A stretch of DNA of 64,000 nt from Streptacidiphilus jiangxiensis (GTDB taxonomy: Bacteria > Actinomycetota > Actinomycetes > Streptomycetales > Streptomycetaceae), in contig NZ_FOAZ01000033.1 of the NCBI RefSeq assembly GCF_900109465.1, forward strand, positions 1-64,000. The letters run 5' to 3'. This document shows positions 17,657-27,396 of this stretch, one piece after another. The number at the start of each line of letters is the position of its first letter. Position 1 is the stretch's first letter. Made by a program: the position numbers and the translations under genes. The notes beneath the pieces are model-generated. The model was not told the DNA's origin and did not search any database. It was given only the letters and a program-made list of their open reading frames with translations.

Positions 17657-18757
17657 GTGAAGACCCTGGACGTGGACCGCACTGACGCCGACTACCGCAC
17701 CTGGCTGAAGGAGGCGGTCCGGAAGGTCAAGGCGGACGCCAACCGCTCGGCCGACACGCACCTGCTGCGTTTCCCGCTCCCGGAGGAGTGGGGAGTCGAC
17801 CTGTACCTCAAGGACGAGTCCACCCACCCGACAGGCTCGCTCAAGCACCGCCTGGCCCGCTCGCTGTTCCTGCACGCCCTGTGCAACGGCTGGATCCGGC
17901 CGGGCCGGCCGGTCGTGGAGGCGTCCAGCGGGTCGACGGCCGTCTCCGAGGCGTACTTCTCCGCGCTGATCGGGGTGCCGTTCATCGCGGTGATGCCGCG
18001 CAGCACCAGCGCCGAGAAGATCGCGCTGATCGAGGCCCAGGGTGGCAGTTGTCACCTGGTCGACGACACCCGCACGATCTACGAGGTCTCCACCAGACTC
18101 GCGGCCGAGTCCGGCGGGCACTACATGGACCAGTTCACCTACGCCGAGCGGGCCACCGACTGGCGCGGCAACAACAACATCGCCGAGTCGATCTACCACC
18201 AGATGGCCCAGGAGCGCTTCCCCGAGCCGACCTGGATCGTGGCGACCGCCGGCACCGGCGGCACCTCGGCGACGCTCGCCCGCTACGTGCACTACATCGG
18301 CGCCGACACCCGCGTCTGCGTCGCCGACCCGGAGAACTCCGCCTTCTTCGACGGCTGGGTCAGCGGCGACTGCAGCGTCACCTGCGACTGCGGCTCCCGC
18401 ATCGAGGGCATCGGCCGCCCCCGTGTCGAGCCGAGCTTCGTGCCGGGCGCGATCGACCGGATGATGAAGGTCCCGGACGCGGCGACCGTCGCCGCCGTGC
18501 GGATGCTCGAGCGTGCGATGGGCCGCAAGCCCGGCGGCTCCACCGGCACGGGCCTGTGGAGCGCACTGCGCATCGTCGCCGAGATGAAGGCCGCCGGGCA
18601 GCGCGGCAGCGTCGTCACGCTGATCTGCGACCCGGGCGACCGTTACCTCGACAAGTACTACTCCGACGCCTGGCTCGCCGAGCAGGGTCTGGACATCGCC
18701 CCCTATCTCGGCGTCCTGGACAAGGTCCTGGAGACGGGCGAGTGGACCGGCGAGTGA
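17657..18757 (+). CDS. Cds1-like PLP-dependent cysteine desulfhydrase/synthase
   Basis: The 366-residue protein is a fold-type II PLP enzyme. The Schiff-base lysine is Lys63 in GSLKHR, followed by the [11 protein letters not shown] substrate loop and the phosphate-binding [10 protein letters not shown]. The extended C-terminus with GGSTGTGLW and the [14 protein letters not shown] insertion match the actinobacterial Cds1 group, represented by the Mycobacterium tuberculosis L-cysteine desulfhydrase, rather than housekeeping CysK or CysM. It is expected to release sulfide, pyruvate and ammonia from cysteine. About 290 bases upstream separate it from the divergent ATPase gene. Confidence 0.88.
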   Translation: MKTLDVDRTDADYRTWLKEAVRKVKADANRSADTHLLRFPLPEEWGVDLYLKDESTHPTGSLKHRLARSLFLHALCNGWIRPGRPVVEASSGSTAVSEAYFSALIGVPFIAVMPRSTSAEKIALIEAQGGSCHLVDDTRTIYEVSTRLAAESGGHYMDQFTYAERATDWRGNNNIAESIYHQMAQERFPEPTWIVATAGTGGTSATLARYVHYIGADTRVCVADPENSAFFDGWVSGDCSVTCDCGSRIEGIGRPRVEPSFVPGAIDRMMKVPDAATVAAVRMLERAMGRKPGGSTGTGLWSALRIVAEMKAAGQRGSVVTLICDPGDRYLDKYYSDAWLAEQGLDIAPYLGVLDKVLETGEWTGE

Positions 18758-18768
18758 GCTGACAGGGC

Positions 18769-19431
18769 CTAACCCTGGAAGTCCGGGGTGCGCTGCGGGG
18801 AGGCCTCGGCGAGGGCCTTGGTCACGGCGTCGACGCCGGCGCGGAGCCCGTAGACGGGGGTGCCCGGCTGCTGGCGCCAGGACTCGTCGAGGGTGCCCGC
18901 GTCGACGGTGTCGAAGCCGATCTGGTCGATCACCGTGCGGACCAGCTTCTTCGCCGCCTCGTCGTCGCCCGCGACGGGCAGCGCCTGGCGGTCGGGGGCA
19001 CCGGCGGGGAGCGGGCGCTCCAGCAGGTCGGCGGCGAAGGTGCCGTTGAAGGCCTTCACCACGGTGTGGCCGAGCTGCTGGGCCACCCAGGCGCTCTCGG
19101 TCAGGCCGCCGTCCTCGATCCCGTCGATCCGGCCGTCGCGCTGCTGCGGGTAGTAGTTGTTGGTGTCGATCACCACGAAGCCGGGCGCGGCGGCGGCCAG
19201 GAGGTCCTTCGGCAGGTCCGGGAGGTTCTTCAGCGGGATCGTCACGATCACCAGCTCCGCGCCGCGTGCCGCGTCGGCGACGGTGACGGGCGTGGCGCCG
19301 GTCTCCCGGGCGAGCTCCGAGAGTGTCTCGGGGCCGCGGGAGTTGGCCACCGAGACCTGGTGGCCCACGGCGGTCAGCCGCCGGGTCAGGTTGCCGCCGA
19401 TGTTGCCCGCGCCGATGATGCCGATCTTCAT
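18769..19431 (-). CDS. F420/NADP oxidoreductase-like Rossmann protein
   Basis: The 220-residue protein begins with MKIGIIGAGNIGG, a dinucleotide-binding motif, and continues with the ANSRGPETL segment that binds the NADP phosphate. This is the NADPH-dependent F420 reductase/NpdG-like group (COG2085). Members may act on F420 or other NADP-linked substrates. The ATG at 19431 is chosen for ggaagg upstream and the family start. It converges on the Cds1-like gene with an 11-base gap. Confidence 0.85.
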   Translation of the reverse strand: MKIGIIGAGNIGGNLTRRLTAVGHQVSVANSRGPETLSELARETGATPVTVADAARGAELVIVTIPLKNLPDLPKDLLAAAAPGFVVIDTNNYYPQQRDGRIDGIEDGGLTESAWVAQQLGHTVVKAFNGTFAADLLERPLPAGAPDRQALPVAGDDEAAKKLVRTVIDQIGFDTVDAGTLDESWRQQPGTPVYGLRAGVDAVTKALAEASPQRTPDFQG

Positions 19432-19532
19432 GGAACAGCCTTCCGGGTCGATCGTGTGGTGCACGCGACGGCGGTCGCGTGTCTGCCACAACCGGGTCGC
19501 CGGGCCGTGCATTCCGTGCACGGAGGGTGAAT

Positions 19533-19904
19533 TCACACGGAGCGTCGGTACACCTGGCGCGAACCGTCCTCGGGGCCGTTCTCGGCGGCCTCGCCGGGCG
19601 TGAAGCCCAGCCGCTCGTAGAAGACGCGCGCGCCGCTGGTCACCGCGCCCGGATGGTCCGCGCCGAAGGTGACCACCTCGATGCCACCCGGCGCCCGTCC
19701 GAACCTTCGCACCGCCTCGTCGACCAGCGCCCGCCCGACGCCCGTGCCGCGGGCCTCCGCGCTGACGACCAGCCAGTGCAGGTGGTGGACAGGACCCTTG
19801 GCGCCGAAGAGCAGTCCGCCGAGGAGAGGACCGACGGAGTCGGAGGCTGTCGCGACGAGGGCGGTTGCGCGGCGGATGTGCTTCTCCAGGGCCGCGCGGA
19901 AACC
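19533..19904 (-). CDS. GNAT acetyltransferase domain, N-terminally truncated (possible pseudogene)
   Basis: The frame encodes the second half of a GNAT fold: a strand pair (ALVATASDSVGPLLGGLLFG), the acetyl-CoA-binding strand and P-loop HWLVVSAEARGTGVGRALVD, and the C-terminal ARVFYERLGF. The first strand and helices, about 45 residues, are missing. Homology begins directly beside the stop codon of the upstream SRPBCC gene, and there is no ATG, GTG or TTG at that junction. The nearest in-frame GTG (20072) lies deep inside the SRPBCC gene. Either a deletion removed the 5' part or an unusual start such as CTG at 19889 is used. Confidence 0.55.
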   Translation of the reverse strand, partial: GFRAALEKHIRRATALVATASDSVGPLLGGLLFGAKGPVHHLHWLVVSAEARGTGVGRALVDEAVRRFGRAPGGIEVVTFGADHPGAVTSGARVFYERLGFTPGEAAENGPEDGSRQVYRRSV

Positions 19905-20398
19905 TACCCCGCCTGCTGGGCGCGGGCCTCGAGGCGGCGCATCGCGCGCCGGATGGAGCGCATCACCATGGGGCGGACGGCCTGCAGCGGCAGTTCGAGC
20001 GCCGCGTGGCCCTCGATCGCCATGGTGAACCGCAGCGTGGTGCCCTCGCCCTGGCCGGGGGTGAGCAGCCACTCCTCCATCCAGGCGTGCGCGCCGGGGA
20101 CGTTGGTCTCCTCGATGCGGTAGACGAAGCGCTCGGGCTCGTCCCAGACCAGCACGCTCTCCACGAAGCGCACCCCACCGCGCAGCGACACCGCGCGGCC
20201 CGCCCCCACGCCGTAGGGCCCAGGACCGGTGTAGGCGGCCCGGGAGACCTCGTGCCACCACTGCGGCCACGTCGACGCGTCCTGCGTCAGCTCGCGGAAG
20301 AGCGCCTCGCGGGACGCGCCGAGGCGCTGGGTGACGACGATTCGCAGCGGAGCCGACTGGAGGAAATCCGTCGTCACCGGGGAGAGACGTACGCCCAC
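19904..20398 (-). CDS. SRPBCC family protein
   Basis: This is a 164-residue START/Bet v 1-like helix-grip protein. It has the APLRIVVTQRLGASREALFRELTQ opening, a WPQWWHEV segment and RFVYRIEETNVPGAHAW, as in polyketide cyclase/dehydrase-like SRPBCC proteins. These bind hydrophobic ligands, and the role here is unknown. The GTG at 20398 is chosen for gagagg six bases upstream. A later GTG at 20377 lacks such a site. The truncated GNAT frame follows immediately. Confidence 0.75.
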   Translation of the reverse strand: MGVRLSPVTTDFLQSAPLRIVVTQRLGASREALFRELTQDASTWPQWWHEVSRAAYTGPGPYGVGAGRAVSLRGGVRFVESVLVWDEPERFVYRIEETNVPGAHAWMEEWLLTPGQGEGTTLRFTMAIEGHAALELPLQAVRPMVMRSIRRAMRRLEARAQQAG

Positions 20399-20499
20399 CG
20401 GGCACCTCTCTTTCACTGGGTCAGGCTGGCACTGGTCAGGCTGGGGGCAGCATAGATGACGCCCCGTCACATGTTGAAGGCGGTCTGCGTCACACCGGC

Positions 20500-21306
20500 T
20501 CAGCCGGCGATGACGACCTCGCGGACCTGTTCCGCGACCGCGCTGCGGATCTCCACCGGCAGGCCCGCGTCGGTCACCAGGGTGTCGATCTCGGCCAGCG
20601 AGGCGAAGGTCGACAGGCCGATCGTGCCCCACTTGGTGTGGTCCGCGACCGCCACGACCCGACGGGCCGCCGCGACGAAGCTGCGGTTGGTCTCCGCCTC
20701 GGCCAGGTTCGGTGTGGACAGTCCGGCCTCCAGCGAGATGCCGTGGCAGCCGAGGAAGAGCAGGTCGAAGTGGAGCGAACGGATCGCCCGGTCCGCGATC
20801 GGGCCGACCAGGGCGTCGGAGGGCGTGCGGACACCGCCGGTCAGCACGACGGTGGCGGGCTGGGCCGCCGCGGTGCCCTGGCGGGCCGCGTGCTCGAACA
20901 CGTCGGCCACCCGCACCGAGTTGGTCACCACGGTCAGCGCCTCGATGCGGACCAGGTGGTGGGCGAGGGCGTAGGTGGTGGTGCCGCCGGAGAGGGCCAC
21001 CGCGCTGCCGGGGGCGACCAGCCGGGCGGCGGCCGCGGCGATCTCCTCCTTGGCACTGGGCTCCAGCGCCGACTTGGCCTCGAAGCCGGGCTCGTGGGTG
21101 CTGGCCTCCAGCACCGGCACCGCGCCGCCGTGGACCTTCTCCAGCATCCCCTGCCGGGCCAGCGCGTCCAGATCCCGACGGATCGTCATGTCGGACACGT
21201 TGAGCTTGCGGGTCAGCTCGTTGACGCGGACGCCGCCCCGGCGCCGCACCTCGTCCAGGATCAGGGCTCGTCGCTGCTCCGCCAGCAGACCGCTGTTCTC
21301 GGCCAC
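20500..21306 (-). CDS. DeoR/GlpR-family transcriptional regulator
   Basis: The 268-residue repressor has an N-terminal helix-turn-helix (RVNELTRKLNVSDMTIRRDL) and a C-terminal DeoRC sensor domain with VALSGGTTTYALAHHL, TVVTNS and LGCHGISLEAGL, the phosphosugar-isomerase-like binding signature. Effectors of this family are usually phosphorylated sugars. The GTG at 21306 is favoured by a gaggacggggg site. The ATG 18 codons upstream at 21360 is an alternative. No sugar operon is adjacent. It is divergent from the large membrane protein gene. Confidence 0.88.
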   Translation of the reverse strand: MAENSGLLAEQRRALILDEVRRRGGVRVNELTRKLNVSDMTIRRDLDALARQGMLEKVHGGAVPVLEASTHEPGFEAKSALEPSAKEEIAAAAARLVAPGSAVALSGGTTTYALAHHLVRIEALTVVTNSVRVADVFEHAARQGTAAAQPATVVLTGGVRTPSDALVGPIADRAIRSLHFDLLFLGCHGISLEAGLSTPNLAEAETNRSFVAAARRVVAVADHTKWGTIGLSTFASLAEIDTLVTDAGLPVEIRSAVAEQVREVVIAG

Positions 21307-21472
21307 CCGGCCCCCGTCCTCTCCGCTCGCGACGGCGCGAGCCGTCCGTGTTCGCGCCATCCTGTCATGACCGCGGGATCCGTGGCGCGAAAGTGCTGTA
21401 CGGATGCGCGGGAAGCGGCAGCATATCGGCAGGACCTTCGCGGGGCGGACGGATGGACGAGGGCGGGCGGGG

Positions 21473-23881
21473 ATGGACGGAGCAGTGAGCAGCGCGGCAG
21501 CGGTGGAGACCGGGGGGGACGCCGTGCTCCCGGCACAGCGCGCACCGGGCGAGGCGGGCACGGCAGGCACGGCCCCACTGCGGCTGGAACTGCTCGTCCA
21601 CGGCGTGGGCGGGACGACGCCGGAGGCGATGCTGGAGAGCCCGCACCTGAAGCAGATCACCGGCGACTCCATGTCCGGCACCTACCGCCGCTGGCCCGAC
21701 CAGGACGCCGAGCAGCGGCCGCAGGACTACGCGGGAGACGCGGTGCTGGAGGCCTACTCCTGGGCCAAGCTCACCTCGGGCGCTGCCAGCCGGGCGCTGT
21801 GGCTCCTGCTGCTGCCGTTCATGTTCGCCAACCTGGTGCACTGGATGCGCCCGCCCGGCGCCGCCGGCGCCCGGGCCGGCAACCTCCGCCTCTACCGCGC
21901 CTACTCGGCCCTGGCCCGCCTGCTGGCCGTCTCCCTCACGGTGCTGCTGACCGCCGCCGCGTGCGAGATCGCGATGGACCTGGCGGCCTGGCAGTGCGCC
22001 GCGGACTCCGCCTGCGTCGCACACCACTCGTGGGCGGTGTTCGCACTCGGCGGCCACGGCGGCTGGTGGGGGCAGCCGGGTCGTCGCCTGGCCGTCGCCG
22101 CACTGCTGCCGCTGGCCCTGCTGGCCGGGCTCGGCCGCCTGGCCCGGATGACCTGGAGCAGCTACGAGCGGGTCCGCCCGATGTCGGCGCCGCGCACCGG
22201 CGACGCGCCCATCGAGATGGAGCGGGACGGCTTCTGGTACGGCGTCACCTCGGTAGGCCGGCTCCGGCCGCTGCACCTGGCCGCCGGACTGCTCACCGTC
22301 GCCTGGACGGTGCTCGTGCCGGTCATCGCCCACGACCGGCAGGCCGATCCGCAGCGCTCCTGGCCGGGCATCGCGCTGCTGGTGCTGCTCGTCGTCCTCG
22401 GTGCGCTGCTGCTGGCGGGCCTCGGCACCGGCGCGGACGTGCTGCCGCCCCGGGTGGTGCTGGCCGTCGCTGGCGCCCTGACGGTGTTCGTCCTGGCCGA
22501 CGCGGCCTGGAACCGGCCCGAGTGGTTGGCCACGGGCACCCTGCCGGGCGAGGAGCGCGGCTTCGCCGCCCTCGTCGCGGGACAGCTGGTGCTGGTCGCG
22601 GCGCTGACGGGCGTCGCGCTGACGCTCGCGCGGCGCGGGCGCGGTGACGCGGCGACGGCCGTGGACCGGAAGCTGACCATCCCGAGCCCCGACCCCGACG
22701 CCCCGGATCCGCAGGACACCGGGTTCGGCGGATCGAGCGCCACCGCCCTGCGCGGCCTCGCCGGGCCCGCCACCGCTCTGCTCGCCCTCGGCCTCGGCGC
22801 CCTGTTCACCTCCGGCGCCGCCCTGTTCACCGCACAGCGCCTGGCCGGCGGCGGTGCCGTCCCGCAGGCCGTGCCACTGCTGGTGTGGCACGCGAGCGGC
22901 ACGACGCTGCTGCTCCCGGTGCTGCTGACGGTCGTCGTCCGGCTGGCGGTCCCGCTGGTCCGCGGCCGGCGCTCCCTGCGCGGTCCGGTGCTGGCCGCCT
23001 ACGGCGAGCCGGCCGACACCGACTCGCCGCGCACCGGCCAGATCACCACCGCGCTGTCCGGCGCCGGTCTGACCGACGCCGGCGCGGGCGTGATCGGGGG
23101 CCTCGCCGTGGTCGCGGCGGCGCAACTGCTCGTCGCCCTGCTCGGCGCGCTGGTCAGTGGCGAGTCGCTGGCGGCCGCCACGGCCGACCAGGGCATGGTC
23201 GGCTCGCGCCTGGGGGAGCTGCTGCAGAACCTCGGCGGCTGGCTGACCACGGCCATCGTGCTGGGCCTGGTCACCCTCGGGCGCAGCGCCTACAGCTCGG
23301 CCGCGCGCCGGCGGACCGTGGGCGTGCTGTGGGACATCGGCACCTTCTGGCCGCGCGCCGCCCACCCGCTCGCCCCGCCCTGCTACGCGGAGCGCGCCGT
23401 CCCGGACATCGAGGCCCGCATCCGTGCCTGGCTCGGCACCGACCCGACGCGTCGGTTGGTCCTGTCCGCCCACTCCCAGGGCACGGTCCTGGCCGCGGCG
23501 GCGCTGTGGCAGCTGGACCCGGTGACGCGCGGCCGTGTGGCCCTGTTGACCTACGGCTCCCCGTTGCGTCGCCTGTACGGTCGTTACTTCCCCGCCTACA
23601 TGGGCCCCGACGAGCTGATGCGCCTGCAGCGCGACATGCCCCGTTGGGACAACCTCTTCCGCCTCACCGACCCGATCGGCGGCCCGGTCCGCATCCCCGC
23701 GATGGCGGGTTCCCCCGCCGTGGACCAGCCCGCCCTGCCGGACCCCCTGGCCTTCGGCCGCACCGACCAGTACCCGATCCTGGTCCCCGTCAACGGCCAC
23801 TTCGACTACCGCCTCGACCCCCGGTTCCTCGTGGCCCGCGACGACCTGCTGAGCGCGATCGCGGAGCAGCAGGCTCCGTAG
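21473..23881 (+). CDS. Polytopic membrane protein with split alpha/beta-hydrolase signature
   Basis: The protein has about 802 residues. Residues about 38-50 hold LELLVHGVGGTTPE, the strand and oxyanion turn that open an alpha/beta hydrolase. Ten or eleven transmembrane segments follow (about residues 105-620). A cytosolic C-terminal region then has the nucleophile elbow SAHSQGT (Ser668), a LTYGSPLRRLY strand and PVNGHFDYRLDP, whose His and Asp may complete the triad. A lipase-like fold therefore seems to be interrupted by a membrane domain. The start at 21473 is provisional, with the in-frame GTG at 21485 possible. The substrate is unknown and membrane lipid is plausible. Confidence 0.75.
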   Translation: MDGAVSSAAAVETGGDAVLPAQRAPGEAGTAGTAPLRLELLVHGVGGTTPEAMLESPHLKQITGDSMSGTYRRWPDQDAEQRPQDYAGDAVLEAYSWAKLTSGAASRALWLLLLPFMFANLVHWMRPPGAAGARAGNLRLYRAYSALARLLAVSLTVLLTAAACEIAMDLAAWQCAADSACVAHHSWAVFALGGHGGWWGQPGRRLAVAALLPLALLAGLGRLARMTWSSYERVRPMSAPRTGDAPIEMERDGFWYGVTSVGRLRPLHLAAGLLTVAWTVLVPVIAHDRQADPQRSWPGIALLVLLVVLGALLLAGLGTGADVLPPRVVLAVAGALTVFVLADAAWNRPEWLATGTLPGEERGFAALVAGQLVLVAALTGVALTLARRGRGDAATAVDRKLTIPSPDPDAPDPQDTGFGGSSATALRGLAGPATALLALGLGALFTSGAALFTAQRLAGGGAVPQAVPLLVWHASGTTLLLPVLLTVVVRLAVPLVRGRRSLRGPVLAAYGEPADTDSPRTGQITTALSGAGLTDAGAGVIGGLAVVAAAQLLVALLGALVSGESLAAATADQGMVGSRLGELLQNLGGWLTTAIVLGLVTLGRSAYSSAARRRTVGVLWDIGTFWPRAAHPLAPPCYAERAVPDIEARIRAWLGTDPTRRLVLSAHSQGTVLAAAALWQLDPVTRGRVALLTYGSPLRRLYGRYFPAYMGPDELMRLQRDMPRWDNLFRLTDPIGGPVRIPAMAGSPAVDQPALPDPLAFGRTDQYPILVPVNGHFDYRLDPRFLVARDDLLSAIAEQQAP

Positions 23882-23928
23882 GGCACCCCCGGAACGGAGC
23901 GTTCCGGTCGTGGTCCTACGATCGCGGC

Positions 23929-24822
23929 GTGACGACCACGACCTACCGCTTTCCCGCGCGCCAGCGCTGGGCCTGCCTGCTCTGGGGGCTCGTCGTGGCG
24001 GCGCTGCCGACCACGATCGCCGTGGTCACCCTCGCCCGAGGACGCGGCGGTGACGGGATCACGGCGGCGTGGCTCGGGGTCGTCGCGCTGCTGATCGGCC
24101 TGTTCTACCTCAGCCTGGCCTTCGGCCGGACCGTCGTCTCCGAGAGCGGCATCGGCTCCTGGCGACCGCTGCGCCGTCAGGCCTGGACCTGGGACGAGAT
24201 CGCCTCGGTCCGTGTGCAGAACACCTCCGGTGGCCGTGGCCTCCCGGTGGACCGGGTGGTCCTGCGCACGGTTCGCGGCCGGGAGCACAGCCTGGCCGTG
24301 CCCTACTCGACGCCGGGCATCTCCGACGCGGGGTTCGACCGCACCGCCGACGAGATGATCGCGGCCTGGCGCGCACGCTCCCCGCACGCGGCGCTGCCCG
24401 TCACGAAGAGCGGTCCGCCGTCCCGCGCCGCCGCCCGGGCCGTCGTGGCCTTCTTCGTCCTGTGCGGCCTGGCGGCGTGGACGGCGTGCGCCGTCATCGA
24501 GGTGCGTGCGTGGAACCTGCACGCGCACGGCGTCCGGACCACGGCCACGGTCCAGCTGGTCGAGGAGCGCAAGAACGACGACGACGCCTGGGTCTCGTTC
24601 ACGGACCGCGGCGGCGTCGTGCAGGCCGAGGACGTCGGCCTCCCGCACGGCACGTCGACGGGCGAGACGGTCACCGTCGTCTACGCCCCCGGCAACCCGG
24701 GAGACATTCGCAGTCTCGCGTCGCTGGAGCGCTCCCTCTGGGCGGCCCCGCTCGTGCTGATCCCGTTCGGTGCGGCCTTCGTCGGTCTCGGCGTCTTCGC
24801 ACGGCGCAAGAGCCGAACCTAG
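23929..24822 (+). CDS. DUF3592 / PH-like domain membrane protein
   Basis: The 297-residue protein has two membrane segments near the N-terminus, then a PH-like beta region ([20 protein letters not shown] is typical of bacterial PH domains), a third segment ([17 protein letters not shown]), a DUF3592-like extracytoplasmic domain ([19 protein letters not shown] to [16 protein letters not shown]) and a final transmembrane segment with a basic tail. The function is unknown. It follows the split-hydrolase gene by 48 bases and may be in its operon. Its stop overlaps the convergent AAA gene by four bases. Confidence 0.75.
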   Translation: MTTTTYRFPARQRWACLLWGLVVAALPTTIAVVTLARGRGGDGITAAWLGVVALLIGLFYLSLAFGRTVVSESGIGSWRPLRRQAWTWDEIASVRVQNTSGGRGLPVDRVVLRTVRGREHSLAVPYSTPGISDAGFDRTADEMIAAWRARSPHAALPVTKSGPPSRAAARAVVAFFVLCGLAAWTACAVIEVRAWNLHAHGVRTTATVQLVEERKNDDDAWVSFTDRGGVVQAEDVGLPHGTSTGETVTVVYAPGNPGDIRSLASLERSLWAAPLVLIPFGAAFVGLGVFARRKSRT

Positions 24823-27242
24823 GGCAGGTCCTCCGGCAGCAGCAGCTGGAGCTGCTCCGTGGTCGCGTCCGGGAGGTGGGCGATGCGGACCGCGTGGCGT
24901 TCGATCATCGTCTCGAAGACCTGGCGGGCCGTGCGGCCGTTGCCGAAGGCCGGGCCCTTGGGCAGGGCGGCGAAGTGGGCCAGCAGCGCCTCGGCGGTCG
25001 GTTCCGCTATGGCGTACTCGTGCTCCTCCGCCTGCGACTGCGCGATCTCCAGCAACTCCTCGGCCGTGTAGTCCGGGAAGGTGATCGTGCGTGAGAAGCG
25101 GGAGGCGACGCCGGGGTTCGCGGAGAGGAAGCGCTCCATCTCGCCGGTGTAGCCGGCGACGATCACGACCACCTCGTCGCGGTGGTCCTCCATCAGCTTC
25201 ACCAGGGTGTCGATCGCCTCGCGGCCGAAGTCGCGGCCGGCGTCCTCGGGGGCCAGTGCGTAGGCCTCGTCGATGAACAGCACGCCGCCGCGGGAGCGGT
25301 CGAACGCCTCGGCCGTGCGCAGCGCGGTCGAGCCGATGTGCTCGCCGACCAGGTCCATCCGGGAGACCTCCACCAGGTGGCCGCGCTGCAGCACGCCGAG
25401 CGAGGCGAGGATCTCGCCGTAGAGGCGGGCCACCGTCGTCTTGCCGGTGCCGGGGGAGCCGGTGAAGACCAGATGGCGGCGGAGCGAGGGGGCCTTCAGC
25501 CCCGCCTGGCGTCGGCGCCGGCCGACCGAGATCAGGTCGATCAGCGTGCGGACCTCCTGCTTGACCGTGCCGAGCCCGACCAGGGCGTCGAGGTCGGCCA
25601 GCGCCTCATCCGCCGGACGGCAGTCCGGGATCGGCGCGATCTGCGGCAGACCGGACGCCAGCGGCTGCGCCGGGACGAGCGCGCGGGCGCGCACCAGCGC
25701 CGTGCCGGGCACGGCCGAGGCGAGCGGCGGTTCGTCCACGGCGACGGCGGTCGACAGCGGGGCGAGGGCGGGTGCGGGCTTGGCGTCGTCGGAGGTGCAG
25801 CCCTCCACCACCGGCCCCGGCTCGGAGAACTCGAAGCCGCCGCGGGCGTTCTGCTCGGCGCGGCAGCGCGTCAGCACCGTCGGGCAGCCGTCGATGACGT
25901 GGAAGCCGAAGCCCTTGCCGTGCGTGGCCCGGCACTCCTCGAAGGTGCCGCGTCCGCCGGCGGAGACGTAGACGCCGGCCTCCCCGTTGCCGCGCAGCAC
26001 GCAGCCGCGCAGCACCGGATCGGCGCCGCGGGTGACGATGACGCCGGTGGCGGTGTCGGCGATCTCGCAGTCCGTCAGCAGGCCGCCGCTGCCGTGGTCG
26101 CGGAACCAGACGCCCGTCGTCGCGTCCTGCGCGGTCACCCGGTCCAACCGCACCGAGCCGCCGGAGCTGACCGAGACGGCCGTGCCGCGCACCTGCGTGA
26201 ACGAGCAGCCCGACGCCTCGGCGGTCGAGCCGCGGTCGAGCACGAACAGACCGTCCGGCACGTCCTGGACCCTGCAGTCCGTCAGCTGCGCCGTGGCGCC
26301 GGAGATGACCCAGACCGCCGGGTAGTCGCCGGTCGAGTCGACCAGCTCGCAGCCGACCGCCTCGACGGCGGTGTCCGTGTCCCAGACCGACAGGCCGTTG
26401 CGGCCGAAGGAGCGCAGCCGGGTGTCGGTGAGCGTGAGCCGGGCGCGCCCGCGCAGGTCGGCGGCGTTCTCCGGGATGTCGTGCAGGCGGCAGCGGTCCA
26501 GCCGCAGGGTGGCCGCGCCGTCCAGGGTCAGGCCGTTGTCGGTGACGCGGGAGACGGCGCAGTCGGTCAGCACGCCGTCGGCGTGGTCGTCGACCTGGAC
26601 GCCGTTGCCGTCGACCTCGGTGAACTCGCAGCCCTCCGCCTCGATCCGGCTGCCGTCGCCGGTCAGCACCAGCCCCGCACCCGAGCTGCGCCGCACCCGG
26701 CAGCGGACCAGCCGGAGCGTCCCGCCGGCGCGGACCACCACGCCGGACTGGGCGGTCCCGTCGATGTCGCAGTCCTCGACCAGCGCCTGCGCGGCCTCCG
26801 AGACGCGCAGGCCGAGCCCGCCGAGGTTCTCCACCTTGGTGGCTCGCACGGTCGGCCGGGCCTCGCCGCGCATCTCCACGCCGACGGAGGAGCGGGTGGT
26901 GACCCGGCACTCCGTCAGTTCCGGTGCACCGGCGGCGATCAGCACGGCGGGAGCGGAGACGTCCTGGCCCTCCAGCACCAGGCCGTGCACGGCGGCCGAG
27001 GCCAGGACGATCAGCGCGCTGCCGGCGGGCGGCTCGATCCGCACCGTGCCGGGGCCCTCGGCGCTGCGCAGCGTCAGCGCCTTGTCCAGCACCACCGTCT
27101 CCCGGTAGACGCCCGCGCCCAGAGCGACGGTGTCCCCCGGCTCCGCTGCCGCCAACGCCTCGGCGACGGTGGCGTACTCGCCGGAACGCCGACGCCAGCG
27201 CGAGGCGCCGTCCAGGGTCACCCGCACCACGCCTGCTCCCAT
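24819..27242 (-). CDS. Right-handed beta-helix / AAA+ ATPase fusion (CbxX/SpoVK-like)
   Basis: The protein has about 807 residues. Residues about 25-520 consist of many 22-24-residue parallel beta-helix repeats, recognisable as strings such as [20 protein letters not shown] and [18 protein letters not shown]. After a Pro/Ala-rich linker comes an AAA+ module of the CbxX/CfqX-SpoVK-EccA type, with [18 protein letters not shown] at its start, Walker A GSPGTGKT at 595-602, Walker [11 protein letters not shown] (Asp658, Glu659) and sensor region [13 protein letters not shown]. The ATG at 27242 is chosen because upstream sequence is not repeat-like. No signal peptide is visible, so the beta-helix is probably cytosolic. 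Confidence 0.85.
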   Translation of the reverse strand: MGAGVVRVTLDGASRWRRRSGEYATVAEALAAAEPGDTVALGAGVYRETVVLDKALTLRSAEGPGTVRIEPPAGSALIVLASAAVHGLVLEGQDVSAPAVLIAAGAPELTECRVTTRSSVGVEMRGEARPTVRATKVENLGGLGLRVSEAAQALVEDCDIDGTAQSGVVVRAGGTLRLVRCRVRRSSGAGLVLTGDGSRIEAEGCEFTEVDGNGVQVDDHADGVLTDCAVSRVTDNGLTLDGAATLRLDRCRLHDIPENAADLRGRARLTLTDTRLRSFGRNGLSVWDTDTAVEAVGCELVDSTGDYPAVWVISGATAQLTDCRVQDVPDGLFVLDRGSTAEASGCSFTQVRGTAVSVSSGGSVRLDRVTAQDATTGVWFRDHGSGGLLTDCEIADTATGVIVTRGADPVLRGCVLRGNGEAGVYVSAGGRGTFEECRATHGKGFGFHVIDGCPTVLTRCRAEQNARGGFEFSEPGPVVEGCTSDDAKPAPALAPLSTAVAVDEPPLASAVPGTALVRARALVPAQPLASGLPQIAPIPDCRPADEALADLDALVGLGTVKQEVRTLIDLISVGRRRRQAGLKAPSLRRHLVFTGSPGTGKTTVARLYGEILASLGVLQRGHLVEVSRMDLVGEHIGSTALRTAEAFDRSRGGVLFIDEAYALAPEDAGRDFGREAIDTLVKLMEDHRDEVVVIVAGYTGEMERFLSANPGVASRFSRTITFPDYTAEELLEIAQSQAEEHEYAIAEPTAEALLAHFAALPKGPAFGNGRTARQVFETMIERHAVRIAHLPDATTEQLQLLLPEDLP

Positions 27243-27396
27243 GACGATCCGGTGCCCCCAGCTCTCTCGTTCACTTGCGTCCGCCCAAGGTACTGCGTCC
27301 GGCACGCCGCCCGACCCACTTCCTCCGACAGGTGACAACGAGCGCGACGACGATCGGTAGCCGTCCGCCCGGATGACGTGTGGCGATCGATCCTGG

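Noticed and set aside
20072-20398. Extended GNAT reading frame overlapping the SRPBCC gene
   Set aside because: The translation upstream of 19904 has no GNAT-like residues and is the shadow of the SRPBCC gene.
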